A DNA stretch of 64,000 bases from Anoxybacillus sp. J5B_2022 (GCF_026847645.1 NZ_JAPSMC010000004.1:26632-90631); one strand, 5' to 3'; positions 29,264 through 39,620 are shown, numbered from the stretch's first letter. Numbers and translations: made by a program. Notes: generated by a model not told the origin, from the sequence alone.

Positions 29264-31243
29264 TCATCCTTCCACTTTAAGCTCAAAAATTAAATCGCGC
29301 AGTTCGGCCGCGCGTTCAAAATCAAGCGCTTTGGCCGCTTCTTTCATCTCTTTTTCCAAGCTTGCAATGAGTTTTTCCCGTTCTTTTTTCGTCAGTTTGC
29401 TGTAGTCTTGTTTCGATTCGTACGTTTCTTGCTGCTCGGCTGCGTACGTGGCGCGAATAACATCGCGAATACCTTTTTTGATCGTTTGCGGCACGATGCC
29501 ATGTTCGCGGTTATACGCTTCTTGAATCGCCCGGCGCCGCTTCGTTTCGTTAATGGCGATTTCCATCGATTTCGTGATCGTATCCGCGTACATAATGACG
29601 TGGCCGTTCGCGTTGCGGGCGGCGCGACCAATTGTTTGGATGAGCGAGCGCTCCGAGCGCAAAAATCCTTCTTTGTCGGCATCTAAAATCGCCACGAGCG
29701 ATACTTCTGGAATATCTAGCCCTTCCCGTAATAAGTTAATGCCGACGAGCACATCGTATTTACCTAACCGTAAATCGCGAATAATTTCAATCCGTTCCAA
29801 CGTTTTAATTTCGGAATGCAAATACGCTACTTTCATGCCGATGTCTTTCAAATAGTCGGTCAAATCTTCAGCCATTTTTTTCGTGAGCGTCGTCACAAGT
29901 GTTCGTTCATTCCGCTTAATGCGCTCGTGAATTTCTCCGACTAAATCGTCAATTTGCCCGCGAATCGGACGAACATCAATTGTCGGGTCAAGCAAGCCGG
30001 TTGGGCGAATAATTTGCTCAACAACTTCTGGGCTATGCTCAAGCTCGTATGGACCTGGCGTTGCCGATACGTAAATGACTTGGTTGATTTTTTGCTCAAA
30101 CTCTTCGAACGTGAGCGGGCGGTTATCGAGCGCCGACGGCAAGCGGAAGCCGTGATCGACGAGCACTTGCTTGCGCGCCTTATCGCCGTTATACATACCG
30201 CGAATTTGCGGCACCGTCACGTGCGATTCATCAATGACGATGAGAAAGTCGTCTGGAAAATAATCTAACAGCGTATACGGCGTCGAACCGGGCGGACGCA
30301 ACGCTAAATGGCGGGAATAGTTTTCAATCCCGGAACAAAACCCCATTTCCCGCATCATTTCCAAGTCGTAGCGCGTCCGCTGCTCCAACCGCTGCGCTTC
30401 TAACAGCTTGCCTTGCTCCCGTAGTTCTTGCAGCCGCTGTTCCAACTCCTGTTCAATGCTTTGAATCGCTAGCTGCATTTTTTCCTCACGCGTGACGAAG
30501 TGGGACGCCGGAAAAATCGCGACATGTTCCCGCTCTCCGATCACTTCGCCTGTCAGTGCATCCACTTCGCGAATCCGGTCAATTTCATCACCGAAAAATT
30601 CGATGCGAATGCAATGTTCATCGCGCGACGCTGGGAAAATTTCAACAACGTCACCGCGCACGCGAAACGTACCGCGATGGAAATCAATATCGTTTCGTGT
30701 ATATTGCACATCAACGAGGCGGCGCAATAGCTCGTTCCGTTCAATCTCCATGCCAGTGCGTAACGAAACGACGAGTTCGCGATATTCTTCCGGCGAACCT
30801 AAGCCGTAAATACATGACACACTCGCAACGATAATGACATCGCGCCGTTCAAACAGCGCCGATGTCGCTGAGTGCCGAAGTTTATCGATTTCATCGTTAA
30901 TGCTCGCATCTTTTTCGATATACGTATCCGTCTGCGGGACATATGCTTCCGGCTGGTAGTAATCGTAGTAGCTGACAAAATATTCAACCGCGTTGTTCGG
31001 AAAAAATTCTTTCAACTCGCTGTAAAGCTGGCCGGCCAACGTTTTATTATGAGCGATGACAAGCGTCGGTTTGTTCACTTGTTGAATGACGTTCGAAATC
31101 GTAAACGTCTTTCCTGTTCCCGTCGCTCCTAATAACGTTTGGTGCTTGACGCCATTTCGTATTCCTTCGACGAGTTTAGCGATCGCTTTCGGCTGATCGC
31201 CTCGCGGCTCGTAGGCGGACACTAACTCAAACTGATCGTTCAC
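29264..31243 (-). CDS. uvrB: Excinuclease ABC subunit B
   Basis: A 659-residue helicase-like protein from GTG 31243, with AGGAGG nine bases upstream. It has Walker A '[11 protein letters not shown]', the beta-hairpin region '[22 protein letters not shown]', helicase motif 'QTIGRAARN' and a C-terminal UVR domain. It acts with UvrA and UvrC in nucleotide excision repair. A LexA box lies upstream. Confidence 0.97.
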   Translation of the reverse strand: MNDQFELVSAYEPRGDQPKAIAKLVEGIRNGVKHQTLLGATGTGKTFTISNVIQQVNKPTLVIAHNKTLAGQLYSELKEFFPNNAVEYFVSYYDYYQPEAYVPQTDTYIEKDASINDEIDKLRHSATSALFERRDVIIVASVSCIYGLGSPEEYRELVVSLRTGMEIERNELLRRLVDVQYTRNDIDFHRGTFRVRGDVVEIFPASRDEHCIRIEFFGDEIDRIREVDALTGEVIGEREHVAIFPASHFVTREEKMQLAIQSIEQELEQRLQELREQGKLLEAQRLEQRTRYDLEMMREMGFCSGIENYSRHLALRPPGSTPYTLLDYFPDDFLIVIDESHVTVPQIRGMYNGDKARKQVLVDHGFRLPSALDNRPLTFEEFEQKINQVIYVSATPGPYELEHSPEVVEQIIRPTGLLDPTIDVRPIRGQIDDLVGEIHERIKRNERTLVTTLTKKMAEDLTDYLKDIGMKVAYLHSEIKTLERIEIIRDLRLGKYDVLVGINLLREGLDIPEVSLVAILDADKEGFLRSERSLIQTIGRAARNANGHVIMYADTITKSMEIAINETKRRRAIQEAYNREHGIVPQTIKKGIRDVIRATYAAEQQETYESKQDYSKLTKKEREKLIASLEKEMKEAAKALDFERAAELRDLIFELKVEG

Positions 31244-31316
31244 TGCACCAATCCTCCTATGCGCATTTATCCTATGTTTCATTGTATCATATCCAACAGG
31301 AAGATGCACAAAAACA

Positions 31317-31330
31317 CGAACTTACATTCG
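31317..31330 (-). promoter_or_regulatory. LexA (DinR) box upstream of uvrB
   Basis: CGAATGTAAGTTCG on the reverse strand is one base off CGAAC-N4-GTTCG. It lies just upstream of an extended -10 (TGATACAAT, about 31280) and fits the known SOS control of uvrBA in Bacillus. Confidence 0.75.
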
Positions 31331-31340
31331 TTTTTTCTCA

Positions 31341-31371
31341 AAAAAAAGTGCCTTCCAAACCGGAAAGCACG
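31341..31371 (-). terminator. Terminator of csbA
   Basis: Reverse strand GTGCTTTCC-GGTTT-GGAAGGCAC followed by eight Ts. Confidence 0.88.
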
Positions 31372-31593
31372 TTATTTTTTAAGATTTCTTACCATTTTTT
31401 CCGCATATAAAAACCCTGCCGCCGTCGAGGCGATGTCTGCCAAAATTTCGTGCAGCTCGTTCGTATAACCTTTCACGTAAGAGGTCACTAACAGCGCTAC
31501 CGTCAGCAACGTCCCGACATAATGGTTGTACGTGACGCGCGTAAATAACAACACTAATAAAAACGGCACAATTAATGCAATGATAAACCACAT
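31372..31593 (-). CDS. csbA: CsbA-like small membrane protein
   Basis: A 73-residue protein from ATG 31593 (AAGGAG site) with two hydrophobic segments and a conserved 'GYTNELHEILADIASTAAGFLYAEKMV'. In B. subtilis csbA is SigB-controlled; function unknown. It lies between uvrB and minJ as expected. Confidence 0.8.
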   Translation of the reverse strand: MWFIIALIVPFLLVLLFTRVTYNHYVGTLLTVALLVTSYVKGYTNELHEILADIASTAAGFLYAEKMVRNLKK

Positions 31594-31609
31594 ATAAAAA
31601 ACTCCTTCT

Positions 31610-32803
31610 CTACACCGCTTCCGATGTCCATTTTTCCCGATCTCGTACAAACAATAACCCAAGCTCATGGTGTTCGTCTTCATATAGCGCCCCTTGAACA
31701 AACCGAATTTCCCCGTTTTCATCCAACACTTCCAGTTTGCAATAGGCTCGGTTATGCTGGAGCGCCTCGTAAAACTCTTCTTCTGTTTTCACTGGCGTTC
31801 CGTTCACTCTCACGATGATTTCCCCGATTTTCAACGCCATTTTTTCCGCTTTTGAGTCTGGCAGAATACCTAAAATGACAAGCCCATGCGCCCGCTTCGC
31901 AAAATACGGCGGTTGCGCCTGGTCTTGCGTATGCTGCCAAAACGCGATCCATTCGCGCCCAAATAACGAAACAGCCGCCGCTACAATGACGAGCGAATGG
32001 TACCAATAGCTGGCGACGGCCAAAGCGCCGACGACCACAGCTAATCGAAGCACTCGCTGACCTGCAAGCTGAATGGAAGTATGCGGGTGCATGCCTTGCA
32101 CGCGCTGCGAAAACCCGAGCAAAAACGGCACAAGCAAAAACGAATACGAACCATCGCCGGCTGGAAACAACGGCCACCACCAAAACGGAGAAGAAATGGA
32201 CCCGTCTGGAATTGGCAACAACACCGGCACAAGCCAAAGCCGCTCTGTCCAATGCTCGCCGACCACTAACCCGCGCTTACTTTTCGCCAATTGCGGTGAC
32301 GTCCCTTCCGCTCCGTTGCGCAAAATAAGCCACGCTTCTGCCAATAAAAGCAACGCCAGCAACACCGCGAAAGACGCGCCGTTCGTTTCTTGCAGCTTCG
32401 GAAAATAAACCGAAAAAAACGGTTTTGTTTTTTCGTATTTGGTGAAAACCGCTACTGCCAACATCGTCAACCCGAGCGTATAAGCGGGAGATAATAGTCG
32501 CATTTGCAACGTCAAGCCGAGCAAAGCCGTCACATAAAAAAGCAACAATCCCCCATCAGGTGGAACGACCACGCCTACTACAACCGTCAGAAGCGAAAGC
32601 AAAAGACCGACGCCAAGTCCGCTCCGCCAAAAAAACTTGCTTTCATGAAACCAATCATAGACGCGAATATGAAAAGATCGGCGCTCCCGTTTCACCCGAC
32701 GCCATCCGACAAACGCCGCGAGCAAAATACCGTAATATAATAACGGCTGCAGCAATCCCCGGCCGATACCAGTCAGCAACTCCCTTATCCATTCCGACGC
32801 CAT
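31610..32803 (-). CDS. minJ: MinJ, division-site topology protein (PDZ domain)
   Basis: A 397-residue protein from ATG 32803 (GGGGGG site). About six to eight hydrophobic segments occupy residues 10-285, followed by a C-terminal PDZ domain (about 300-380, 'HGLVILGILPDSKAEKMALKIGEIIVRVNG'). MinJ links MinD to DivIVA at cell poles in B. subtilis. The assignment rests on architecture plus position near csbA and ctpB. Confidence 0.8.
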   Translation of the reverse strand: MASEWIRELLTGIGRGLLQPLLYYGILLAAFVGWRRVKRERRSFHIRVYDWFHESKFFWRSGLGVGLLLSLLTVVVGVVVPPDGGLLLFYVTALLGLTLQMRLLSPAYTLGLTMLAVAVFTKYEKTKPFFSVYFPKLQETNGASFAVLLALLLLAEAWLILRNGAEGTSPQLAKSKRGLVVGEHWTERLWLVPVLLPIPDGSISSPFWWWPLFPAGDGSYSFLLVPFLLGFSQRVQGMHPHTSIQLAGQRVLRLAVVVGALAVASYWYHSLVIVAAAVSLFGREWIAFWQHTQDQAQPPYFAKRAHGLVILGILPDSKAEKMALKIGEIIVRVNGTPVKTEEEFYEALQHNRAYCKLEVLDENGEIRFVQGALYEDEHHELGLLFVRDREKWTSEAV

Positions 32804-33009
32804 TTGTTTCCCCCCTGTAGTGAACGCTTCTCTTACTATCCATTCTATCAAATCCGCCAACTGCCTGCATACATTTTTCAAATTATTGGCGAATCGTTTC
32901 CTATTTCCACTTTCTTTGCCGAATGAACACTAGTTTTGTCAAGCTGAAAGGAAATATCATTCCGATGAAAAAATGATATAAACAAGAAAATAAAGAGGAG
33001 GAAAGAACA

Positions 33010-33510
33010 ATGGAATTGAAAACAAGCAATGTCGCCAAACGGCTTGGGGTGTCGCCAAAAACCGTTCAGCGCTGGGTGAAAAGGTATAACATTCCGTGCC
33101 AAAAAAATGAGGCCGGCCATTACGTATTTGATGCCGAAACGATCGCATTGCTCGAACAAATTAAATTTGAACACGGTGCCGTTCTCGAAGAATTTGAGAT
33201 CGAAGAAGAAAAGGAAAAAGTTCTATGTCCAGAAACATTTTTCTCCACCTATATCCAACCGCACCTTGACAAATTCACCTCACGCCTGCAACGCGTCGAA
33301 CGACAGATGGACCAAAAAGCAGACGAAGTCGTTTCGTTCCAGATTTTGCAGCACCGCCAAGAAATTGAAGAACTCAACGCTTACATTCGTCAATTAGAAC
33401 AACGTCTTGCTCTGTTAGAACAAATGAATCAAAAGCAAGAAACTGATGACACCTTGTCAAAAAAACAAAAACGCCGCGGCATGAGCCGGATTATGAACAT
33501 GTTTGTTTAA
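33010..33510 (+). CDS. racA: RacA-like chromosome-anchoring protein
   Basis: A 166-residue protein. It has an N-terminal MerR-type helix-turn-helix ('NVAKRLGVSPKTVQRWVKRYNIPCQKNEAGHYVF', 1-40) and a coiled coil (about 85-145), with a basic tail (KKQKRRGMSRIMNMF). In B. subtilis RacA bridges origin-proximal DNA and DivIVA at the pole during sporulation. Identity is by architecture; another MerR-like protein is possible. AGGAGG site. Confidence 0.65.
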   Translation: MELKTSNVAKRLGVSPKTVQRWVKRYNIPCQKNEAGHYVFDAETIALLEQIKFEHGAVLEEFEIEEEKEKVLCPETFFSTYIQPHLDKFTSRLQRVERQMDQKADEVVSFQILQHRQEIEELNAYIRQLEQRLALLEQMNQKQETDDTLSKKQKRRGMSRIMNMFV

Positions 33511-33532
33511 ACGATCACTTCTCACCCATATG

Positions 33533-33578
33533 CCCTCACAATCTTTTCACAAAAAATTGAGAGGGTTCTTCTTTTTTT
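33533..33578 (+). terminator. Terminator after racA-like gene
   Basis: CCCTCACAAT pairs with ATTGAGAGGG (mismatched A), followed by TTCTTCTTTTTTTC. Confidence 0.8.
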
Positions 33579-33674
33579 CTCATACATTTCTTATTTTTTT
33601 TTAATCATTTTTATTTATAATGAATCCCGCTCTGTGAAAAACTAATATAACGCAGAAAGGGGTGGAGAACGTTC

Positions 33675-35363
33675 ATGCAAGACAACTACCCACTCGAAAG
33701 AAAAGAACGAATGACCATATGGATCGCAATCTTCCTTTTAGCTCTTTATCTTTCTCCACTTTATATTCTTGGGGAAAATGCTCACATTCGCGTTCACGAT
33801 AATTTAGATTCCAATATTGCTTGGTATAAGGTGCTCACACGAAGCGGGGAGTTGTTCGGACCTATCGATGCAAAAATTCCGCAAGTCATCAACGGATTGC
33901 CACGTAACGCTTACGGAACCGAATTTAGCGGCATCGTCTGGCTCCATGCGCTATTTCCATCCATGGTCGCGTATGCCTTAAGCCAAACGATTACGCGCGT
34001 GTTCGCGTTTTTAGGCATGTATTGGTTATTAAGACGTCATTTCTTGCCGGAAAAAGAGTCGTATCTCATTCGTGTCGGAGTAGCCTTGACGTTCGCTCTG
34101 ACCCCATTTTGGCCGTCCGGCATGTTAAGTACGCTCGGCATGCCGCTTGCGCTTTGGGCGTTTCTAACCATTCGGCGGCGGCAAGCATCATGGAAAGAAT
34201 GGCTCGTTCTTGCCCTTCTTCCATTTTACGCAAGTTTTGTGCTTGGCTTTTTCTTCTTTTTAACGGCGATGTTTCTTCTTTGGTTGCGTGATGCGATTGT
34301 CAAAAAGCAATGGAATTTTCCGTTTCTCGGTAGCATCGCATTCATGACAGGCGTGTTTTTAGCGATTGAATATCGCCTTGTTCATTCCTTGCTGTTCGGG
34401 GAAGAACCAACAAGTCGGAACGAGTTTGTTTCTTCGACACTCAGCTTTTGGCATACAATCCGTCTTGTCTTTAAAAACTATTTGCTCGGTCATACTCATG
34501 TGATGACGTTGCACACCTTTATCATTTTGCCTGTTTTGTTTATTGCTTTCGCTTTTGTGATCAAAAACCAAAAAGGAACACTGGAAAAACGGTTCTTATT
34601 TTTATTTATTTTGAATTTCGTCTTATCGGTCTGGTATGCGTTTTGGTTTTATAAAGGATGGCAGCCGTTGAAAGAGCGGTTTGCGTTGTTAAATACGTTT
34701 AATTTTGCGCGTTTTCACTTTCTGCGTCCGCTCGTCATCTATTTAGATTTTGCGTTAGCGTTGCAAATTCTTTGGCAACGAAAAGAAAAATGGCGGAAGA
34801 TGGCCATTATTGCCCTTATTTTGCAAACGGTGCTGCTTGGGGCGTTTAACGAAGAAATTCGCTATCGAATCATCGGCACTCCGTCGTTTAAACAATTTTA
34901 TGCCGAACATTTGTTTCGTGAAATCAAACAGTATATTGGAAAACCGCAAAGTTCTTATCGTGTCGCCAGCATCGGGCTGCATCCGGTCATTGCGCAATAT
35001 AATGGCTTTTATACGCTTGATACGTATAACAACTTTTACCCGTTGTCTTACAAACATGAATTTCGCAAAATCATTGCAAAAGAACTGGATAAAAGTCCAG
35101 AGCTGAAAGACTACTTCGATCATTGGGGGAATCGCGTATACATTTTTTCGGCTGAGTTAGGAAAACATTACGATTTTCGCAAAACGTCCCATAAAAAAAT
35201 TCGCCATTTAGAATTGAATACAGCCGTATTTAAAAAAATGGGAGGACGCTACCTCTTTTCGTCCGTGCCAATTATGAATGCAAAAGAAAACCATCTTCGC
35301 TTACTGAAAACGTTTGAAGACTCACAATCTGTCTGGAAAATTTATTTATATCAAGTCGAGTAA
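33675..35363 (+). CDS. YkoS-like polytopic membrane protein (DUF6044)
   Basis: A 562-residue protein with about ten hydrophobic segments in residues 15-400 and a soluble C-terminus. The N-terminal 'ENAHIRVHDNLDSNIAWYK' with the DN pair is reminiscent of GT-C glycosyltransferases. It is followed 14 bases later by a GtrB-like glycosyltransferase, the same pairing as B. subtilis ykoS-ykoT. The pair probably decorates a cell-surface polymer; substrate unknown. Confidence 0.75.
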   Translation: MQDNYPLERKERMTIWIAIFLLALYLSPLYILGENAHIRVHDNLDSNIAWYKVLTRSGELFGPIDAKIPQVINGLPRNAYGTEFSGIVWLHALFPSMVAYALSQTITRVFAFLGMYWLLRRHFLPEKESYLIRVGVALTFALTPFWPSGMLSTLGMPLALWAFLTIRRRQASWKEWLVLALLPFYASFVLGFFFFLTAMFLLWLRDAIVKKQWNFPFLGSIAFMTGVFLAIEYRLVHSLLFGEEPTSRNEFVSSTLSFWHTIRLVFKNYLLGHTHVMTLHTFIILPVLFIAFAFVIKNQKGTLEKRFLFLFILNFVLSVWYAFWFYKGWQPLKERFALLNTFNFARFHFLRPLVIYLDFALALQILWQRKEKWRKMAIIALILQTVLLGAFNEEIRYRIIGTPSFKQFYAEHLFREIKQYIGKPQSSYRVASIGLHPVIAQYNGFYTLDTYNNFYPLSYKHEFRKIIAKELDKSPELKDYFDHWGNRVYIFSAELGKHYDFRKTSHKKIRHLELNTAVFKKMGGRYLFSSVPIMNAKENHLRLLKTFEDSQSVWKIYLYQVE

Positions 35364-35377
35364 AGGGGGGAGATCTT

Positions 35378-36358
35378 GTGAAAAAACCGGTGTTAACGAT
35401 CGTTGTACCATGTTATAACGAGGAAGATGTGTTTCAAGAAACGGCAAGACAACTAACAGCAGTGTTACAAAATTTGCAAACAGAACACCTTATTGCGCCG
35501 GAAAGCAAGCTTCTGTTTGTCGACGATGGAAGCCGTGACCGAACATGGTCACTCATTGTGGAAGAGAGCAAAAAAAACCCGTTTGTGACCGGCGTAAAAC
35601 TATCGCGCAATTTCGGACATCAACGGGCGCTTCTTGCTGGGCTTGAAGCAGCAAAAGAATATTCCGATTGCGTCATTTCGATTGATGCGGATTTACAAGA
35701 CGATGTTCGCGTCATTCGAGAGTTTGTCGTGAAATATTGGGAAGGCTTCGATATTGTGTACGGTGTACGCCGCAGCCGGGAAACCGATACATTTTTCAAA
35801 CGGGCAACTGCACAAGGTTTTTACCGTTTGATGAAAAAAATCGGAATTCACCTTATTTACAACCACGCCGATTTTCGTTTAATGAGCAAACGGTCCTTAG
35901 AAGAACTAAGCCGCTACGGCGAAGCGAATGTGTTTTTGCGCGGAATCGTTCCATTGCTCGGGTTCCGCTCGACGGAAGTATTCTACGATCGGAAAGAACG
36001 TTTCGCTGGCGAGTCGAAATACCCGTTGAAAAAAATGTTGGCCTTTGCCTTTGATGGAATGACATCGTTTAGCGTGGCGCCGATTCGTTTCATTACGCTC
36101 ATCGGCTTCCTTTCATTCCTTCTCAGCAGTGTCGCCGGCATTTATGCGTTAATCGTCAAACTATTAGGACATGCCCAATCAGGATGGACATCGTTGATGA
36201 TCTCGATTTGGTTGATCGGAGGGCTTTTATTAATGAGTATGGGTTTAATTGGAGAATATATCGGTAAAATTTATCAAGAAGTGAAGCGTCGGCCACGGTT
36301 TACGATTGAAGAAAATCTATACAATAATACGCAGCAGAAAGAACGGGTGAACGTATGA
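35378..36358 (+). CDS. GtrB-like family 2 glycosyltransferase (YkoT)
   Basis: A 326-residue protein. The N-terminal GT2 domain has 'VVPCYNEED', 'FVDDGSRDRTW', 'SIDADLQDD' (DxD-type) and 'FAGESKYPLKKM'. Two C-terminal transmembrane segments are at about 232-262 and 270-298. This architecture transfers a sugar from a nucleotide to bactoprenol phosphate. GGGGGG site before GTG 35378. Confidence 0.88.
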   Translation: MKKPVLTIVVPCYNEEDVFQETARQLTAVLQNLQTEHLIAPESKLLFVDDGSRDRTWSLIVEESKKNPFVTGVKLSRNFGHQRALLAGLEAAKEYSDCVISIDADLQDDVRVIREFVVKYWEGFDIVYGVRRSRETDTFFKRATAQGFYRLMKKIGIHLIYNHADFRLMSKRSLEELSRYGEANVFLRGIVPLLGFRSTEVFYDRKERFAGESKYPLKKMLAFAFDGMTSFSVAPIRFITLIGFLSFLLSSVAGIYALIVKLLGHAQSGWTSLMISIWLIGGLLLMSMGLIGEYIGKIYQEVKRRPRFTIEENLYNNTQQKERVNV

Positions 36359-36371
36359 ATGCTTTCTTTTG

Positions 36372-36412
36372 CAACAAAGGGCTCTATCCGATTGGATAGG
36401 CCCTTTATTGTT
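36372..36412. terminator. Bidirectional terminator between ykoT-like gene and ctpB
   Basis: AAAGGGCTCTATCC-GATT-GGATAGGCCCTTT with T/A runs on both sides, between convergent genes. Confidence 0.85.
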
Positions 36413-37860
36413 CATTGAAACAATACTTTCATCGCTGCTTTTAATTGTGCGTCGTTGCTGTCATCACGAACGGCTTGGAGCACTTTTGTTTCGAGCAATT
36501 CGGCCGTTTGTTTATCAATTTTTCCGGTTATCGGTAGCTTGTTTGCTTTTTGAAACTCCTTCACAGCCGCGACCGTTTGTTTGCTGAAATATCCGTCTTC
36601 GCGTCCTGGATCAAATCCGAGCCCTTTTAACATTTGTTGCGCACTTTTAATTTGTTCATTATTCATATCGTATACAAGCTCTTTGTCGATATCAATCGGA
36701 GTGGCGCGGAAGTATTCCGGCTGCTGTACCGTTACATCCGGTTTAATTCCTTTTTTATGAATCCAATGTCCGTCAGGAGTCAACCATTTATAAAGCGTAA
36801 GTTTAATGTTGCTGCCATCTCCCATCGGGATCGCTTGTTGCACCGTTCCTTTCCCGAACGATGTTTCACCGACAAGCTTGTAACCGCCCGCTTCTTTCAT
36901 CGCACCTGCTAAAATTTCCGATGCCGAAGCGCTTCCTTTATCAATGAGCACGACGATCGGATACGGTTTTTTCACCGATAAATCGGAGTAAAATTGCTGC
37001 TTATGGCCGTTGCGTTCTTCAATTTGCACATACGGTTTATTTTTCGGAATGAACTGTTTCAAAATCTCTTCGACGCTCTGTAAATATCCGCCCGGATTAC
37101 CACGCACGTCGATGATCAACCCGTCGATTTTTTCATCTTCTAACTTCGCTAGTTTCTTTTTAAAATCTTCGGCCGTATTTTCCGAGAACGACGTGATTTC
37201 TAAGTAGCCCACTTTTTTACCGTTGTACATTTTTACCGAATCATAGACGGTTTCAATCGGAATTTCATCGCGAACGACGCTCACTTTAATGACATCTTTC
37301 ACACCGGGACGGAGAATGTCTAAACGAACGGTTGTCCCTTTTTTTCCGCGAATTTTCAATACGGCTTCATACAAATCAAGTCCTTCAAGACTTTGACCGT
37401 CCACTTTCAATATTTGATCGTTTGGCTTTAACCCTGCTTTTTCCGCCGGAGAGTTTTTAAACGGTGCGACAATCGTCACTTTTCCATTGACCATGCTCAC
37501 CTCAGCGCCGATTCCTTCAAACGAAGAATTTAACGATTCGTTAAATTGATAGGCCGTTTTTTCATCCATGTAGACGGAATACGGATCGTTTAACGTGCTG
37601 ATCATTCCTTGAATAGCGCCTTCAACCAGCTTTTGGTCATCCACTTTTTGCACGTACCGATTTTTGATGAGTTTATAGGCTTGTTCTACTTTCTTTAACT
37701 CTTCCTCCTCGCTTTTCGTCGTTTCTTTTGCTGCTTGTTCGGATTGAATAGAGAAGGTGCGGTCCGCATTTCGCTCGGCAAACTGCATGCCGGCATACGT
37801 TCCACCCGCTCCGATCAACATCGATAAAGCCATAAGTAGTGCTATCGTTTGCTTCTTCAT
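36412..37860 (-). CDS. ctpB: C-terminal processing protease CtpB (S41)
   Basis: A 482-residue exported protease. It has an N-terminal signal/anchor (5-27), a PDZ domain (about 105-195), an S41 catalytic domain with Ser in KGSASASE (about 310) and Lys in SFGKGT (337), and a C-terminal peptidoglycan-binding domain (about 400-465). CtpB cleaves SpoIVFA during sporulation and activates sigma-K processing. A hairpin (37880-37915) lies in its leader. Confidence 0.92.
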   Translation of the reverse strand: MKKQTIALLMALSMLIGAGGTYAGMQFAERNADRTFSIQSEQAAKETTKSEEEELKKVEQAYKLIKNRYVQKVDDQKLVEGAIQGMISTLNDPYSVYMDEKTAYQFNESLNSSFEGIGAEVSMVNGKVTIVAPFKNSPAEKAGLKPNDQILKVDGQSLEGLDLYEAVLKIRGKKGTTVRLDILRPGVKDVIKVSVVRDEIPIETVYDSVKMYNGKKVGYLEITSFSENTAEDFKKKLAKLEDEKIDGLIIDVRGNPGGYLQSVEEILKQFIPKNKPYVQIEERNGHKQQFYSDLSVKKPYPIVVLIDKGSASASEILAGAMKEAGGYKLVGETSFGKGTVQQAIPMGDGSNIKLTLYKWLTPDGHWIHKKGIKPDVTVQQPEYFRATPIDIDKELVYDMNNEQIKSAQQMLKGLGFDPGREDGYFSKQTVAAVKEFQKANKLPITGKIDKQTAELLETKVLQAVRDDSNDAQLKAAMKVLFQ

Positions 37861-38231
37861 GTTTTCTCCTCCCTACACCATGCAAGGAAAGGCACCACAC
37901 AACGTGCCGTGCGATGCCTTTTATCATCATTATATGAATGGCTTGTACAAAGTATGATCACATGTACGCAATATCAGTTTACACGGTTGCGGCCATTTTC
38001 TCAACTGATATGGATGTTTTACTTAGGAAGTATAGTATGACTATGTATAAAGAGCACCTCTTCCCTAAGTTTATGACACGGTTAGGAACTACGATATGTT
38101 TGTCGAGCACATAGCTCCAAAACACTCATCACCATAAAATAAACTATCTGCGTCGCTTCATCCAATACATTAGGATAAAACTAAGAGGAACGAGTAGAAA
38201 CGCCCTGCCTAATTTCGCCAACAAACTAAGC

Positions 38232-38370
38232 GCATCTGAACTAGCAGGAGCAAGCTACACGTACGATGAGTACATACTTCCCGATATCATAGCGGAGTTG
38301 CATAAACGGTATCCATTGATTAAGCCGACGATTACGATTGGAAATTCCAAAGAAATTGTCGATTTATACG
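38232..38370 (+). pseudogene. LysR-type regulator fragment
   Basis: The frame from 38232 encodes 'ASYTYDEYILPDIIAEL', then 'HKRYPLIKPTITIGNSKEIV', matching the start of the LysR substrate-binding domain. The helix-turn-helix and most of the effector domain are missing, so this is a remnant. The rest of 37861-38661 shows no gene; it holds only scattered inverted repeats and an element end at 38462. Confidence 0.6.
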
Positions 38371-38461
38371 AAAGCGATAGAAGTTTTTTTGGACATTTTG
38401 AGAAAACACGAGATTTTTCCATAAGTACTCCCAAAATCATTAACATTACGTTCATTCAAGT

Positions 38462-38496
38462 GTGTTGATTAACCAATAAAAAACAATTGAAATGGG
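38462..38496 (-). repeat. Solitary inverted copy of the structured-repeat right end
   Basis: GTGTTGATTAACCAATAAAA and the following bases (AACAATTGAAATGG) match the reverse complement of the right end of copy 1 (GTGTTGATTAACCATTAAAA). It faces the right end of copy 2, so the two ends bracket the COG4705 gene. Confidence 0.55.
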
Positions 38497-38657
38497 TCGA
38501 TCCTCAAATCCATACATAGCAAAGGCTTTAAAAACAAGTTTTTTTCATGGACTTCTAATTTAAATTTAATTAGGTTTCTAGGTGAATTTCATTAAAGCAT
38601 ATTAGCATATCAAAGTAAGGTCTCGGTCTTTTAACAATCATCAAATGAATAAAAACA

Positions 38658-38689
38658 AATCATGAATGGGTTTGGAGACATTCATGATT
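38658..38689. promoter_or_regulatory. Perfect 11-bp inverted repeat upstream of the COG4705 gene
   Basis: AATCATGAATG (38658-38668) and CATTCATGATT (38679-38689) are exact inverted repeats 10 bases apart, 33 bases before the proposed start. No T-run follows, so operator or mRNA structure fits better than a terminator. Confidence 0.4.
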
Positions 38690-38721
38690 CGTTTCATTAC
38701 AACAAAAAGGAGATGAATTCA

Positions 38722-39540
38722 TTGGCAACAAATCGATCCATTTCTCACGAAATTACGGCCGCCCCACTACGAGATCGGCAGATGTTGAACAAGGTGCCAA
38801 AAATCACAATCTTCTTCTGGATCATCAAGATCCTGACAACCACCGTAGGCGAGACGGCCGCAGACTTCTTGAATGCAAACTTGAACTTGGGATTGACCAA
38901 CACGACCTTTGTCATGAGTGGCCTCTTGCTCATCACGTTGTTCTTCCAGTTCAGATCAAGAAAGTACGTACCAGGGATCTACTGGCTTGCAGTCGTGCTG
39001 ATCAGCGTTGTCGGCACACTTATCTCTGACAACCTTGTGGACAACCTCGGCGTCAGTCTTGAGACTACTACTACTATCTTCACCTTCGCGCTGTTGGTGA
39101 CCTTTGCGGCTTGGTACGCGAGTGAAAAGACATTGTCCATTCACTCCATCTACACGGTCAAGCGGGAAGCGTTCTACTGGTCGGCTATCCTGTTCACCTT
39201 TGCCTTAGGTACTGCAGCCGGTGATCTCACAGCAGAGGGCCTCAACTTAGGTTACTGGGAGTCAGCGCTCATGTTCGCTGCACTGATCGGGGCGGTCACC
39301 ATCGCTCACTACTTCTTCAAGCTGAATGCAGTACTGGCCTTCTGGATCGCCTACATCTTGACCCGTCCTCTCGGTGCCTCTCTTGGCGACTACCTGTCAC
39401 AGCCTCGCCATGCGGGTGGCCTTGGTCTGGGTACGATAGGAACCAGTGCGGTCTTCCTCATAACGATCTTGAGCTTGGTCATCTATCTGACCAAGACGAG
39501 AAAAGACGAGATCCCGCTCCCGAGCTCAGCTGAAGAGTAA
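38722..39540 (+). CDS. COG4705-family membrane protein
   Basis: A 272-residue protein from TTG 38722, which has AAGGAG nine bases upstream; ATG 38713 overlaps that site and an upstream frame begins at 38662. About eight hydrophobic segments arranged as repeated units with 'VGETAADFL', 'ISDNLVDNLG', 'TAAGDLTAEGLNLG' and 'LGASLGDYL'. The family is uncharacterised, possibly a transporter. Codon use is distinctly richer in C/G third positions than neighbours, suggesting transfer. Confidence 0.8.
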   Translation: MATNRSISHEITAAPLRDRQMLNKVPKITIFFWIIKILTTTVGETAADFLNANLNLGLTNTTFVMSGLLLITLFFQFRSRKYVPGIYWLAVVLISVVGTLISDNLVDNLGVSLETTTTIFTFALLVTFAAWYASEKTLSIHSIYTVKREAFYWSAILFTFALGTAAGDLTAEGLNLGYWESALMFAALIGAVTIAHYFFKLNAVLAFWIAYILTRPLGASLGDYLSQPRHAGGLGLGTIGTSAVFLITILSLVIYLTKTRKDEIPLPSSAEE

Positions 39541-39620
39541 AGGAGGGCCCGCTCGCTTCAAACCGGCTTACTATCTGTTTTCTTAGACTGACTGATGTTA
39601 AAAATCAAGAAAGATGACAA

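Noticed and set aside
38122..38145. Third ISL3-like end (ACACTCATCACCATAAAATA)
   Set aside because: It shares only part of the terminal repeat and no partner end or target duplication was found, so chance similarity cannot be excluded.
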